Positions 46,124-54,925 of a stretch of DNA of 64,000 nucleotides are shown here, piece after piece (within the stretch, counting starts at the first letter, position 1; each line of letters opens with the position of its first letter). Made by a program: the position numbers and the translations under genes. The DNA comes from Micromonospora halophytica (GTDB lineage Bacteria > Actinomycetota > Actinomycetes > Mycobacteriales > Micromonosporaceae): positions 266,169-330,168 of the forward strand of contig NZ_FMDN01000004.1 in NCBI RefSeq assembly GCF_900090245.1. Reading direction: 5' to 3'. Under the pieces are notes generated by a model that made no database searches, had not been told where the DNA came from, and worked only from the letters and a program-made list of their open reading frames with translations.

Positions 46124-46545
46124 CGCCCGGCCCGCGCCAGCAGCGGCCGCAGGGCGGCGGTCAACTCGTCCCGGGTCGGCACCCCGGCGGCGCGGCGCAC
46201 CACGCGACCCGCGCCGTCGACCAGCAGCACGGTGGGGGTACGCCAGACGTCCAGCGCCCGCACCGCGTCGAGGTGCCGCTCGGCGTCGACCTCCAGCAGG
46301 CGTACGCCGGGGACGTCACCGGTGACCTGTTCGAGCACCCGGCGGGTGGCCCGGCAGGGCGCACAGACCGGGGCGGAGAACTGCACGAGAGTGACCTCGC
46401 CGGGGCGTACGCCGAGGGTGTCGAGCGCGGGACGGCCGGTCGCGGCGGCGGGCGCCGCGCGGAGCCGGCCGTCGCGACGCCGACGCCACACGCCGACAGC
46501 GGTGGCGGCCATCAGGACGGCCACCACCACGACGACGCCGGTCAT
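46120..46545 (-). CDS. Membrane-anchored thioredoxin-family protein
   Basis: A 141-residue protein with an N-terminal TM helix (MTGVVVVVAVLMAATAVGVW) and a thioredoxin fold. The active site is CAPC in LVQFSAPVCAPCRATRRVLE, and the cis-Pro loop is VWRTPTVLLVDGAGRV. ATG 46545 gives a clean anchor; slightly longer starts (GTG or ATG up to 46575) are open. It leads a unit with the leader-like ORF and DUF4395 gene and lies near copper-handling genes, so reduction of extracytoplasmic thiols or copper sites is plausible. Confidence 0.85.
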   Translation of the reverse strand: MTGVVVVVAVLMAATAVGVWRRRRDGRLRAAPAAATGRPALDTLGVRPGEVTLVQFSAPVCAPCRATRRVLEQVTGDVPGVRLLEVDAERHLDAVRALDVWRTPTVLLVDGAGRVVRRAAGVPTRDELTAALRPLLARAGR

Positions 46546-46673
46546 CGACACGCGCACCGCCCCAGCGTGCCACATTCGTCGTCGCCCCGCCCCGACCGTC
46601 CCGCCGGCCGGGAGCCCCGTCCCGGGGCGGGCCGGCCCGGGGGGCGGGGCGGGCGGCAGAGGTGCGGGCCCGG

Positions 46674-47078
46674 TCAGCTCATGGTGACGAGCAGGTCCCG
46701 GCAGGCCTGCTCGCAGGCGCGGCAGGCGTCGGCGCAGATCCGGCAGTGCTCGTGCATGCCCGCGTGGGCGGCGCACTCGTCGCCGCAGGAGCGGCAGGCC
46801 GTGGCACACGCCTCCAACAGGGCGCGGCTCAGATTGGCGTCGTAGCCGGTGTGCCGGGACAGCACCCGGGCGGTGGCGGCGCAGACGTCCGCGCAGTCGA
46901 GGTTGGTCCGGACGCACTTCGTCAGCTCGGCGACCATCTCCTCGCTCAGGCAGGCGTCGGCACAGGCGGTGCAGGCCTGCGCGCAGGCGTTGATCGCGTC
47001 GATGGTCGCCGCCAGCTTCGCCCGGTCCAGGTTGATGGTCTGCGGGTAGGTCGCCAACATCGGCATGGTCGTGGTCAT
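46674..47078 (-). CDS. Four-helix-bundle copper-binding protein (Csp/DUF326 family)
   Basis: A 134-residue Cys-rich helical protein. Some 15-20 Cys are spaced CxxC or Cx3-4C along four helices: INACAQACTACADACLSEEM, LDCADVCAATARVL, LLEACATACRSCGDECAAHA and HCRICADACRACEQACRDLL. This is the cytosolic copper storage protein pattern (Csp3-like), with no export signal. ATG 47078 has AGGAGGACGACC in front. A CopB-type ATPase with CsoR-like operators is 1.5 kb away, fitting copper buffering plus efflux. Cu(I) binding is known for the family; here it is inferred. Confidence 0.9.
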   Translation of the reverse strand: MTTTMPMLATYPQTINLDRAKLAATIDAINACAQACTACADACLSEEMVAELTKCVRTNLDCADVCAATARVLSRHTGYDANLSRALLEACATACRSCGDECAAHAGMHEHCRICADACRACEQACRDLLVTMS

Positions 47079-47270
47079 GGTCGTCCTCCTGCTCGTCTGG
47101 TGGTCACTCCTTCCACTGCCGTACCCGGCCGTTCGGGCACCATGCCGGATTGTGGTCGTACGGGTGCCGCGACCGGCCACCCGTCCGGCGGACCGGAGCC
47201 GGACGACCGGAGCCCCGGGCCCCGGCCGCCGTAGCGTGGACGGACGCGGGGACGGGGCGAAAGGAGACCG

Positions 47271-47483
47271 ATGCACGGCACGGGAATGGCGGGCTGGATG
47301 TGGGTCTGGCCGCTGCTGGTGGTGGCCGCCCTGGTGGTCCTCGCGGTGCTGGTGGTCCGGGCCGTCGGAGGAGGAGGTCCGCAGTCGGGAGTCCGCTCCG
47401 CCCGGCAGGTCCTCGACGAACGCTACGCGCGCGGCGAGATCGACGAGGAGGAGTACCGGCGTCGCCGCGACGCCCTCCAGTGA
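47271..47483 (+). CDS. SHOCT-domain small membrane protein
   Basis: A 70-residue protein with one TM helix (WMWVWPLLVVAALVVLAVLV) and a C-terminal SHOCT motif (ARQVLDERYARGEIDEEEYR, then RRRDAL). SHOCT modules act as short oligomerisation or targeting tails. ATG 47271 follows AAAGGAGACCG. Similar Met/His/Gly-start SHOCT proteins often lie beside copper-resistance genes in actinobacteria, as here. Biochemical function unknown. Confidence 0.83.
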   Translation: MHGTGMAGWMWVWPLLVVAALVVLAVLVVRAVGGGGPQSGVRSARQVLDERYARGEIDEEEYRRRRDALQ

Positions 47484-47584
47484 GCGGCCGACATGACCGG
47501 GCGCGGGCGTCATCACGGCTGCGAGCTGAGCACTGGCTACCCTCGGACAACGGTGGCAGGTTCTCCAGGGCGAGGAGTCGAGGC

Positions 47585-48478
47585 GTGACCCGAGGGTGCA
47601 GGACGAAATGGCTCGGCGCGGTGCTCGCGGCGGCCCTGGCGCTCACCGGCTGCACCGGCCCGGCGAGCCCGAGCAGCGGCCCGACGCCCCCGAGCAGCGG
47701 GGCGTCGCCCTCCAGCAGCGGCCCGACGCCCACCGGGGACGGCGAGGAGTTCGGCCACGTGCACGGCCTGGGTGTCAACCCGCGCGACGGGCAGCTCTAC
47801 GCGGCCACCCACCACGGCGTGTTCCGGATTACCGGGAGCGGCCCCACCCGCGTCGGCGAGGGCCGGCAGGACACCATGGGGTTCACGGTCACCGGCCCGG
47901 ACGAGTTCCTCGCCTCCGGCCACCCCGCGCACGGTGAGGCCGGGCCCGCCCACCTCGGGCTCATCGGCTCCACCGACGCCGGTCGTACCTGGCGGACCCT
48001 GTCCCTGGCCGGCGAGGCCGACTTCCACCTGCTGCGACAGGCCGGCGACACCGTCTACGGCCTCGACTCCACCAGCGGCGCCCTGATGGCCAGTGCCGAC
48101 CGCGCCACCTGGGAGAGACGCGCCCGCGTCGAGGCGGACGACCTCGCGGTCGACCCCGCCCGCCCGGACACCCTGCTGGTCACCGGCGAGCAGGGTGTGC
48201 GCCGCTCGACCGACGGCGGTCGTACCTGGTCGCCGGTGGGCGGGCCGGCTGTCCTGCTGCTGCACTGGTCGACCCGGGAACTGGTCGGTGTGGCCGCGGA
48301 CGGGCAGATCCTGCGCTCCACCGACGCCGCGGCGAGCTGGACGCCCACCGGCGGGCGGGCCACCGACGCCCCGGTCGCGTTGACCGCCCACGAGGGGCGG
48401 CTCTACCTGGCCACCCGGGACGCGCGGGTGCTACGCAGCGACGACGCGGGCAAGACCTGGCACCCGGTGGCGTCCTGA
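47585..48478 (+). CDS. BNR-repeat (sialidase/sortilin-like) lipoprotein
   Basis: A 297-residue lipoprotein with signal and lipobox AAALALTGC near residue 22, a Ser/Pro spacer (about 25-48), and a beta-propeller with Asp-box repeats: STDAGRTWRTLS, STDGGRTWSPVG, STDAAASWTPTG and SDDAGKTWHPVAS. The opening FGHVHGLGVNPRDGQLYAAT is typical of the F510_1955-type family often found near copper or metal resistance genes. GTG 47585 begins the signal peptide. Catalytic activity is doubtful; ligand binding is more likely. Confidence 0.82.
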   Translation: MTRGCRTKWLGAVLAAALALTGCTGPASPSSGPTPPSSGASPSSSGPTPTGDGEEFGHVHGLGVNPRDGQLYAATHHGVFRITGSGPTRVGEGRQDTMGFTVTGPDEFLASGHPAHGEAGPAHLGLIGSTDAGRTWRTLSLAGEADFHLLRQAGDTVYGLDSTSGALMASADRATWERRARVEADDLAVDPARPDTLLVTGEQGVRRSTDGGRTWSPVGGPAVLLLHWSTRELVGVAADGQILRSTDAAASWTPTGGRATDAPVALTAHEGRLYLATRDARVLRSDDAGKTWHPVAS

Positions 48479-48556
48479 CCGTCCGGTTCCGGCCCTCCGG
48501 CGGGGCGGCGACCGGCCGGCGTGACCCGGTGTCGGCCGGGCCGGCACCGGCCGACC

Positions 48557-50794
48557 TCAGCGCCGCCCGGGGGTGAGCCGGACCCGGCGCAGCAGCTGCG
48601 CGTTGAGCGCCACCACGATCGTGGAGGCGGACATCAGCACCGCCCCGACGGCGGGGCTGAGCGCGACGCCGGCCCAGGCGAGCGCCCCGGCCGCGAGCGG
48701 GATCGCCACCACGTTGTACCCGGCGGCCCAGGCCAGGTTCTGGACCATTTTCCGGTACGACGCCCGGGACAGCCGGATCACACCGGTGACGCCGCGCGGG
48801 TCGGAGGAGGCGAGCACCACCCCGGCGGACTCGATCGCCACGTCGGTGCCGGCGCCGATGGCCACCCCGACGTCGGCGCGGGCCAGGGCGGGCGCGTCGT
48901 TGACGCCGTCGCCGACCATCGCCACGGTCAGCCCTCGGGCCTGCAGGTCGGCCACCGCCCGGTCCTTGTCGGCGGGCAGCACCTCGGCGAAGACCTCGTC
49001 CACCCCGGGGCGGAAGTCCAGGTCGGCGGCGACCGCCTCGGCGACCGGCCGGGCGTCACCGGTGATCATGACGATCTTCCGTACCCCTTGTCCGCGCAGC
49101 TCGGCGATCGCCGCGCGGGCCTCGGGGCGTACCTGGTCCGCCAGGGCGAACGCGCCGACCGCCGTCGGCCGGCCGGCCGGTGGCAGCCGGAGCAGGTGCA
49201 GCACCGCCGCGCCCCGACGGGACCATCCCTCGGTCGCCGCGACCAGGGACTGCGGCACGCTCACGTCGAGTTCACGCAGCAGCGCCGGGCCGCCGACGGC
49301 GTACGCCTCGCCCCGCACCACGGCGCGGACGCCGCGCCCGGTCATCGAGCGGAAGTCGCGGGCGGCCGGGACGGGGCCACGCGCCTCGGCGGCGGTGACG
49401 ATCGCCCGGGCCAGCGGATGTTCGCTGTCGGCCTCCACCGCGGCGGCGATCCGCAGCGCGTCGTCCTCGTCGAGGCCGCCGGCCCCGAGGACTGCGGTGA
49501 CGGTGTGCGCGCCCATGGTCAGGGTGCCGGTCTTGTCGAACAGGACGGCGTCGACGGTGCGCATCCGCTCCAGGGCCAGCCGGTCCTTGACCAGGATGCC
49601 GGCCCGGGCCGACACCGCGGTGGAGAGCGCGATCACCAGCGGGATGGCCAGCCCGAGGGCGTGCGGGCAGGCGATCACCAGCACCGTCACGGTACGAATC
49701 ACCGCCTGGTCGACGTCGCCGAACGCCCACCAGCCGACGAAGGTGACCAGCGCCGCGACGGTCGCGACGTAGAAGAGCATCGCGGCGAACCGGTCGGCGA
49801 GCACCTGGGCCCGGCCGCTGGACGCCTGCGCCTGCGCGACGAGCCGGCCGATCCCGGCCAGCGCGGTGTCCTCGCCGACGGCGTCGACCTCGATCCGCAG
49901 CCCCGAGTCGGTGGCGACGGTGCCGGCGACCACCCGGTCCCCCACGCCCCGCGGCACCGGGCGGGACTCGCCCGTGATCATCGACTCGTCCAGTTCGGCG
50001 GTGCCCGCCACGATCCGGCCGTCGGCGGGGACCCGGCCGCCGGAGCGGACCAGGACCACGTCGCCGATCCCCAGCTCGGCCACCGGCACCGGGCGCACCG
50101 CGCCGTCCGGCTCGACCCGCTCGGCGTCGTCGGGGAGCAGGGCGGCCAGCGCGGCCAGCGCCCCCTGGGCCTGGCCGATCGCCTTCATCTCCTGCCAGTG
50201 GCCCAACAGCATGATGGTGACCAGGGCGGCCAGCTCCCACCAGAAGTCCAGGTCGAACGCGCCGAGGCTGGTCGCCAGCGAGGCGACGTAGGCGACCGTG
50301 ATCGCCATCGAGATCAGCAGCATCATGCCCGGGGCCCGGTCACGGACCTCGCGGACGCCGCCGGCCAGGAAGGGCCAGCCGCCGTAGCCGAAGACCACCG
50401 TGCCGAGGACCGGGCCGACCCAGGAGATGCCGGGGAAGTCGAGGGTGTAGCCGAACCACCGCATGACCATGTGGCTGGTCGCCACGATCGGCAGGGTCAG
50501 GGCCAGGCTCAGCCAGAACTTGCGGCGGAACTGCTCGGGGTCGTGCCCGGCATGCTTGTCGTGCCCGTGGCCGCCGGCGTGGCCGTGGTGTCCGACGTGG
50601 CCGTGGTCGCCGGGGCGGCCGTGCCCGTCCGCGTGGCCGTGGCCGCCGGTTCCGGCGTGGGACGCCGCGCCGGGTCCGTGGTGCCCGTCGGACGGGTGGG
50701 ATCCGGGGGCGTGCGCGTCGTGCGGCGGCGCGGCCACGGCCGGGCCGGGCCTCTCGTGGGCTCCGTGCGGGTGAGTCGTGCGCTCGTCTGTCAT
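48557..50794 (-). CDS. CopB-type heavy-metal P1B-ATPase
   Basis: A copper-transporting P-type ATPase of about 745 residues. Its N-terminus (about 1-85) is a His/Gly/Asp-rich metal-binding tail (GGHGHADGHGRPGDHGHVGH) instead of CxxC HMA domains. The intramembrane motif is CPH (VIACPHALGLAIPL), typical of CopB, P1B-3. The catalytic loop has DKTGTLTMG, HP in SEHPLARAI, MITGDARPV and MVGDGVNDAPALARADVGVA. ATG 50794 lies 8 nt after GGAGG. Two copper-repressor-like palindromes stand upstream. It should export Cu+ or Cu2+; silver is also possible. Confidence 0.94.
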   Translation of the reverse strand: MTDERTTHPHGAHERPGPAVAAPPHDAHAPGSHPSDGHHGPGAASHAGTGGHGHADGHGRPGDHGHVGHHGHAGGHGHDKHAGHDPEQFRRKFWLSLALTLPIVATSHMVMRWFGYTLDFPGISWVGPVLGTVVFGYGGWPFLAGGVREVRDRAPGMMLLISMAITVAYVASLATSLGAFDLDFWWELAALVTIMLLGHWQEMKAIGQAQGALAALAALLPDDAERVEPDGAVRPVPVAELGIGDVVLVRSGGRVPADGRIVAGTAELDESMITGESRPVPRGVGDRVVAGTVATDSGLRIEVDAVGEDTALAGIGRLVAQAQASSGRAQVLADRFAAMLFYVATVAALVTFVGWWAFGDVDQAVIRTVTVLVIACPHALGLAIPLVIALSTAVSARAGILVKDRLALERMRTVDAVLFDKTGTLTMGAHTVTAVLGAGGLDEDDALRIAAAVEADSEHPLARAIVTAAEARGPVPAARDFRSMTGRGVRAVVRGEAYAVGGPALLRELDVSVPQSLVAATEGWSRRGAAVLHLLRLPPAGRPTAVGAFALADQVRPEARAAIAELRGQGVRKIVMITGDARPVAEAVAADLDFRPGVDEVFAEVLPADKDRAVADLQARGLTVAMVGDGVNDAPALARADVGVAIGAGTDVAIESAGVVLASSDPRGVTGVIRLSRASYRKMVQNLAWAAGYNVVAIPLAAGALAWAGVALSPAVGAVLMSASTIVVALNAQLLRRVRLTPGRR

Positions 50795-50819
50795 GCCGTC
50801 CACCTCCGGACCCGACGCT

Positions 50820-50836
50820 ATACCCCCTAGGGGTAT
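50820..50836 (-). promoter_or_regulatory. CsoR-like operator, proximal copy
   Basis: ATACCCCCTAGGGGTAT is a near-palindrome with the ATACCCC/GGGGTAT half-sites of the CsoR copper repressor family, 25 bp upstream of the ATPase start. Confidence 0.72.
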
Positions 50837-50843
50837 GCCGCAA

Positions 50844-50860
50844 GTACCCCCTGGGGGTAC
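50844..50860 (-). promoter_or_regulatory. CsoR-like operator, distal copy
   Basis: GTACCCCCTGGGGGTAC is a perfect 8-1-8 palindrome, 24 bp centre to centre from the proximal copy. No csoR gene is within the window. Confidence 0.7.
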
Positions 50861-51026
50861 CCGCCTCCGACCCGGGGCCCGCAGCCCGCGACCTGCGCGC
50901 CGTCAGGGCCGACCCACCGGCAGGGCGCTCCCCGGTGAGCCGGCTCACGGACCTCCGGCCCTGTCCGACGGGACCTCCCCGGCGAGATGCTCCCGTCGGA
51001 ACACGAGGAACGACGGGCGGAGTGTC

Positions 51027-52259
51027 ATGCGCGTGGTGTCGGAAGCAGAGTTGGCGGCGGCGTTCGGGCGGCTGCCCGACCGGCCACGGGTGGTGGCCGG
51101 CGGCAACCACGCCGCGCCGACGTGGATCCTGAAGGTGCTGGACGCCACCGTCGAGCGGTACCGGCTGTACATGCTCAACGCCCCGCACGGCATCCCCGAC
51201 CGGGACGGCGTCGACTACGAGACCTCCTTCGTCGGCGCCGGCATGCGCGGGCACCCCCGCCTGTCGTACCTGCCGAGCCGGCTGTCGCTGGTGCCGGCGC
51301 TGCTGCGCGACCGGCTGGCGCCCGACGTGGTGCTGCTGCACACCACGGTGCCGCGCGGCGGCACCCTCAGCCTCGGCGTCGAGGTCAACATCCTGCCGGC
51401 GGCGATCGAGGCGGCGCGCGCCCGCGGCGCCCTGGTGGTCGCGCAGGCCAACCGGCAGATGCCGGTGACGTACGGCGACGCGGTGCTGCCCCTGGACGCG
51501 GTCGACCTGGTGGTGGAGGTCGACGAGCCGCTGCCGGTGCCCGCCGCCGCCGACCACGACCCGGTCAGCGCCGCCATCGGCGCCCGGGTGGCCGCCCTCG
51601 TGCCCGAGCGGGCCACGCTCCAACTCGGCATCGGCGGCATCCCCGACGCGACCCTGCTGGCGCTGACCGACCGGCGAGGGCTGCGGATCTGGTCGGAGAT
51701 GTTCAGCGACGGGGTGCTGGCCCTGGAGAAGGCCGGCGCGCTGGACCCGGACGCCCCGGTCACCGCCTCCTTCTGCTTCGGCTCCGACGAACTGTACGAC
51801 TGGGTCGACGGCAACCCACGGGTACGGATGCTGCGCACCGAGCAGACCAACGACCCGGGCCGGATCGCCCGCAACCCGCGCCTGGTGTCGGTGAACAGCG
51901 CGCTGGAGGTGGACCTGTTCGCCCAGGCCAACGCCAGCCGGATCGGCACCCGGGTCTACTCCGGCTTCGGCGGGCAGACCGACTTCATCGTCGGCGCGCT
52001 GCACTCCGAGGGCGGGCAGGCCATCGTCGCGCTGCGGTCCTGGCACCCCAAGGCCGACGTGTCCACCGTGGTCCCGCTGCTCTCCGGGCCGGTGACGTCG
52101 TTCCAGCACAGCGCGATCGTCACCGAGCAGGGGTGCGCGGCGGTGTGGGGTCTGGACTCCGTCGCGCAGGCGCAGCAGCTGGTCGACCACGCCGCCCACC
52201 CGGACGCGCGGGACGGGTTGCGCGAGGCCGGCCGGCGGATGGGGCTGCCGTTGCGCTGA
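51027..52259 (+). CDS. Acetyl-CoA hydrolase/4-hydroxybutyrate CoA-transferase-family protein
   Basis: A 410-residue family I-type CoA transferase. Landmarks are GGNHAAPTWILKVL, LPSRLSLVPALL, NILPAAIEAARARGALVVAQ, TLQLGIGGIPDATLLAL, WSEMFSDGVLALEKAGAL and the acyl-binding VYSGFGGQTDFIVGALHSEG, with LLSGPVTSFQHSAIVTEQGC following. The catalytic Glu is probably in the WSEMFSDG loop. ATG 51027 follows GGGCGGAG. It transfers CoA between short-chain acids. It is monocistronic, next to the copper-ATPase promoter, and ends at a terminator bordering the secondary-metabolite cluster; no link to either is evident. Confidence 0.87.
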   Translation: MRVVSEAELAAAFGRLPDRPRVVAGGNHAAPTWILKVLDATVERYRLYMLNAPHGIPDRDGVDYETSFVGAGMRGHPRLSYLPSRLSLVPALLRDRLAPDVVLLHTTVPRGGTLSLGVEVNILPAAIEAARARGALVVAQANRQMPVTYGDAVLPLDAVDLVVEVDEPLPVPAAADHDPVSAAIGARVAALVPERATLQLGIGGIPDATLLALTDRRGLRIWSEMFSDGVLALEKAGALDPDAPVTASFCFGSDELYDWVDGNPRVRMLRTEQTNDPGRIARNPRLVSVNSALEVDLFAQANASRIGTRVYSGFGGQTDFIVGALHSEGGQAIVALRSWHPKADVSTVVPLLSGPVTSFQHSAIVTEQGCAAVWGLDSVAQAQQLVDHAAHPDARDGLREAGRRMGLPLR

Positions 52260-52341
52260 CCGGCCACCTCGGCCCGTCGTCGGACGGCCAGCCACGCCGG
52301 GGTGAACGGCCCACCATCATCGCCCCCGCCGGGGCCGCACC

Positions 52342-52376
52342 GGGTCGTGCCGGCTCAGTCTCGACCGGCACGACCC
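52342..52376. terminator. 12-bp perfect inverted repeat between convergent genes
   Basis: GGGTCGTGCCGG (52342-52353) and its complement (52365-52376) flank an 11-nt loop between the CoA-transferase and transketolase stops. It marks the likely left boundary of the biosynthetic cluster. Confidence 0.65.
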
Positions 52377-52415
52377 ACGTCCGTCACACACCGTCCCTGG
52401 TGTAACGCAGAACAC

Positions 52416-53327
52416 CTAGCGGACGAAGTCGCTGATCGACTCAGCGAGGCTCGCGACGTCCAGGCCGTGCAGCCGGTCGTGGTCGGCAGCCGTGCCGTAG
52501 GCACGCACCTCCTCATCCCGCCGTACCCCGTGCGACCGCAGCCGGTGCGGCACGTCGCCGAGCGCCTCGGCCACCTCGTGCGCCGAGGTCCCCCGCAGGT
52601 ACGGCTCGACCACCACCACGTTCGGCCGGGCCTCGGCCACCGCGGCGCGCAGACCGGCGTGGTCGAACGGCCGGATCGTGGCGGCGTACAGCACCGTCAC
52701 ATCCGCCGTGGACGTCGCGGCGAGCACGTCGTCCAGGACCGGACCGACCGCGACGACCACGCCGGCGCTGCCTCGGCGCAGCACGCTGAAGCCGTCGAGG
52801 ACCGGCGCCGCCTCGCGGTTCGCCTTGTCGGAGAGCCGCAGGTAGACCCGTTCGGTGCTGGAGAGCGCGTCCCGCATCAGCTTCTCGGCCTCGTCCTCGT
52901 GCCCTGGTACGTGCACGGTCCAGCCGGGCACCGTGTCGAACAGCGCGACGTCGCCGGGTGCCTGATGGGTCCGCCCCCGTGCCAGGTCGTCGTACGAGCC
53001 GCCGATGCTGACCAGCACGGCGCCGACGTCCTGGTGTCCGAGGTCGAGCTTGATCTGTTCGAAGGGCCGTTCGACCAGGAACGGCGTGTAGGTGTGCACC
53101 ACCGGCCGGAAGCCGTTCAGCGCCAGGCCACCCGCGATCCCGATCATCGCCTGCTCACGGATCCCGACGTTGATCACCCGGTCCGGGTACGTGGCCCGCG
53201 CCTCGTCGAACGACCACGACGAGATGTCGGCGGTCAGCAGGACCAGCTTGGGATGGGTGGCCAGCGACTCGATCACCGTGTCGACGAAGACGGACCGCAT
53301 CATCTTCCTGTCCACCTGGGTGCTCAT
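52416..53327 (-). CDS. Transketolase C-terminal half (pyrimidine-binding subunit)
   Basis: A 303-residue subunit. The PYR domain carries VLLTADISSWSFDEARATYP, VINVGIREQAMIGIAGGLAL (the conserved Glu that activates thiamine diphosphate), VHTYTPFLVERPFEQIKLDL and GRTHQAPGDVALFDTVPG. The transketolase C domain follows (DVTVLYAATIRPFD). The ATG overlaps the N-terminal-subunit gene by 4 bp. Split transketolases appear in natural-product clusters, where they transfer C2 ketol units, for example toward branched sugars. Here it lies with deoxysugar genes. Confidence 0.9.
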   Translation of the reverse strand: MSTQVDRKMMRSVFVDTVIESLATHPKLVLLTADISSWSFDEARATYPDRVINVGIREQAMIGIAGGLALNGFRPVVHTYTPFLVERPFEQIKLDLGHQDVGAVLVSIGGSYDDLARGRTHQAPGDVALFDTVPGWTVHVPGHEDEAEKLMRDALSSTERVYLRLSDKANREAAPVLDGFSVLRRGSAGVVVAVGPVLDDVLAATSTADVTVLYAATIRPFDHAGLRAAVAEARPNVVVVEPYLRGTSAHEVAEALGDVPHRLRSHGVRRDEEVRAYGTAADHDRLHGLDVASLAESISDFVR

Positions 53328-54016
53328 GCCGCGCTCCCTTCCCGGGCCTGGCGAATCTCCGCGACCACGGCGTGCGGCCGTCCGTCGGGTTCCTGAGTCA
53401 ACGCTCGGTACAGCTCGTCGTTGTCGCGTCCGTCCACCGTGGTGGCACGCCAGCCCTCCACCTCGAAGCGCCTGGCGATGCCGTCCGGCCAGCCAAGGCT
53501 CGCCGAACGGTTGTCGATCACGATCACGGTGACGCGGTCGAGCGCGAACCGACCGGCGATCGCGATGGCCTCGTGGTTGCTGCCCTCGTCGAGCTCGCCG
53601 TCGCCGATCAGCACCACGACGCGAGCGCGCCGGCCCTCGGCACGCAGCCCGAGTGCCGCTCCCACACCGAGCGGCAGCCCGTGGCCGAGCGAGCCGCTGC
53701 TGATCTCCACGCCGGGTATCAGCTTTCGGTCGGGGTGGAGACCGAGCGGCGAGCCGAGCTGCGTCCAGGTGTCGAGGGTCTCCGGGGCGATGAACCCCTT
53801 CGCGGCGAGCATCGCGTAGTAGGCCATCGGTCCGTGGCCCTTGGACAGGAAGAACCTGTCCCGGTCAGGGTCGTCGATGTTCGCCGGCGAGATGTCCAGC
53901 ACACGGTCGTAGAGGGTCCAGATGGCGTTCAGCGTCGACGCTGCGGCCCACCCGTGCTTCTCGTCTCCGACCATCCTGCCGAAAAGGCTTCGTAATGTCT
54001 CTTCTGTCGTCTGCAT
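53324..54016 (-). CDS. Transketolase N-terminal half (thiamine diphosphate-binding subunit)
   Basis: A 230-residue subunit with the TPP domain: DRDRFFLSKGHGPMAYYAML, EISSGSLGHGLPLGVGAALG and the metal/TPP motif VLIGDGELDEGSNHEAIAIA (GDG...N), with TVIVIDNRSASLGWPDG downstream. It works as a heterodimer with the C-terminal subunit encoded next. It lies 52 bp after the methyltransferase gene in a minus-strand operon led by a LuxR regulator. Length fits split transketolases, which are much shorter than the housekeeping enzyme. Confidence 0.9.
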   Translation of the reverse strand: MQTTEETLRSLFGRMVGDEKHGWAAASTLNAIWTLYDRVLDISPANIDDPDRDRFFLSKGHGPMAYYAMLAAKGFIAPETLDTWTQLGSPLGLHPDRKLIPGVEISSGSLGHGLPLGVGAALGLRAEGRRARVVVLIGDGELDEGSNHEAIAIAGRFALDRVTVIVIDNRSASLGWPDGIARRFEVEGWRATTVDGRDNDELYRALTQEPDGRPHAVVAEIRQAREGSAA

Positions 54017-54068
54017 GACTCCACCTGCAACGTGTCGATGATGGGGAAGAGCGCCGCGCCCTGGGCGA

Positions 54069-54893
54069 TCAGGCGGGCTTGTGGGCAGTCAGGAGGGCAT
54101 ATCCCAACGCCGGTTCCTCGCTGAATGCGCGGAACCTCGAGAGAGTGAGATCGAACTGCTCCGCCCCGATGTGCGGCAGCGCCTGTTCGCGCAGGGCCGC
54201 GAAGCGCTCCGCCGCCCTGCGCCATGACGGCCGGGTGTGCTTGCTGACGTCCTCGGCCGCCCCGGGGACGAGCCCGGCCGCGCGGAGCATGGACTGGTAC
54301 TCGTCAAGTCCGACGACCGACAGGACACCCTTGCTGGCCTGGTTGACACGGGCGGCACCCGCTTCGTACCCGCCGGCGTCCGGGAGAAGCATGAAGTCAG
54401 CTACCGCCAGCCGCCCCCCGGGTCGCAGCACCCTGGCCGCCTGGCGGAGAACGTGAGCGCGATCCGGCATGTGATGCAGGGACTCCAGCGCCCAGACGAT
54501 GTCGAACGACTCGTCGGGGAACGGCAGGTCCATCGCATCGGCCAACTGGAATGACAAGCGGTCGGCCAACCCGGCGGACGCGACGCGCTCGATCGCCCGC
54601 TCCACCTGTCGCCCACTGATCGAGACGCCGACGGCCTCGATCTGATACGTCGTGGCGAGCCTGATGGCCGGCGCGCCGATGCCACAACCGAGATCGAGCA
54701 GACGATCGCCGGGTTCGATGGTCAGCAGCCCGGCCAGCTTGTCGGTCAGCCGATTGGCCGCGTCTTCCACCGACACTTCGTCGGATGGGTCGTCCCAATA
54801 GCCGTGGTGCAGGTTTTCGCCCCAGAGCTGGTCGAGCAGATCCGCGAAGGCGTCGTAGCCGTGGCCGATCTCCTTCGGCGTCGGTTTATTCAC
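54069..54893 (-). CDS. RebM-like SAM methyltransferase (natural-product type)
   Basis: A 274-residue class I methyltransferase. Motif I is LLDLGCGIGAPAIRLATTYQ; then VGVSISGRQVERAIERVASA, LADAMDLPFPDESFDIVWAL, LESLHHMPDRAHVLRQAARV and LRPGGRLAVADFML. This block set is that of RebM and related sugar O-methyltransferases of secondary metabolism. GTG 54893 follows AAAGGAC; the longer frame would run into the LuxR gene. Cotranscribed with the LuxR regulator upstream and the split transketolase downstream; sugar or aglycone O-methylation is likely. Confidence 0.88.
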   Translation of the reverse strand: MNKPTPKEIGHGYDAFADLLDQLWGENLHHGYWDDPSDEVSVEDAANRLTDKLAGLLTIEPGDRLLDLGCGIGAPAIRLATTYQIEAVGVSISGRQVERAIERVASAGLADRLSFQLADAMDLPFPDESFDIVWALESLHHMPDRAHVLRQAARVLRPGGRLAVADFMLLPDAGGYEAGAARVNQASKGVLSVVGLDEYQSMLRAAGLVPGAAEDVSKHTRPSWRRAAERFAALREQALPHIGAEQFDLTLSRFRAFSEEPALGYALLTAHKPA

Positions 54894-54925
54894 CACAGTC
54901 CTTTCATCGTCATTTGTCGTGCCCC

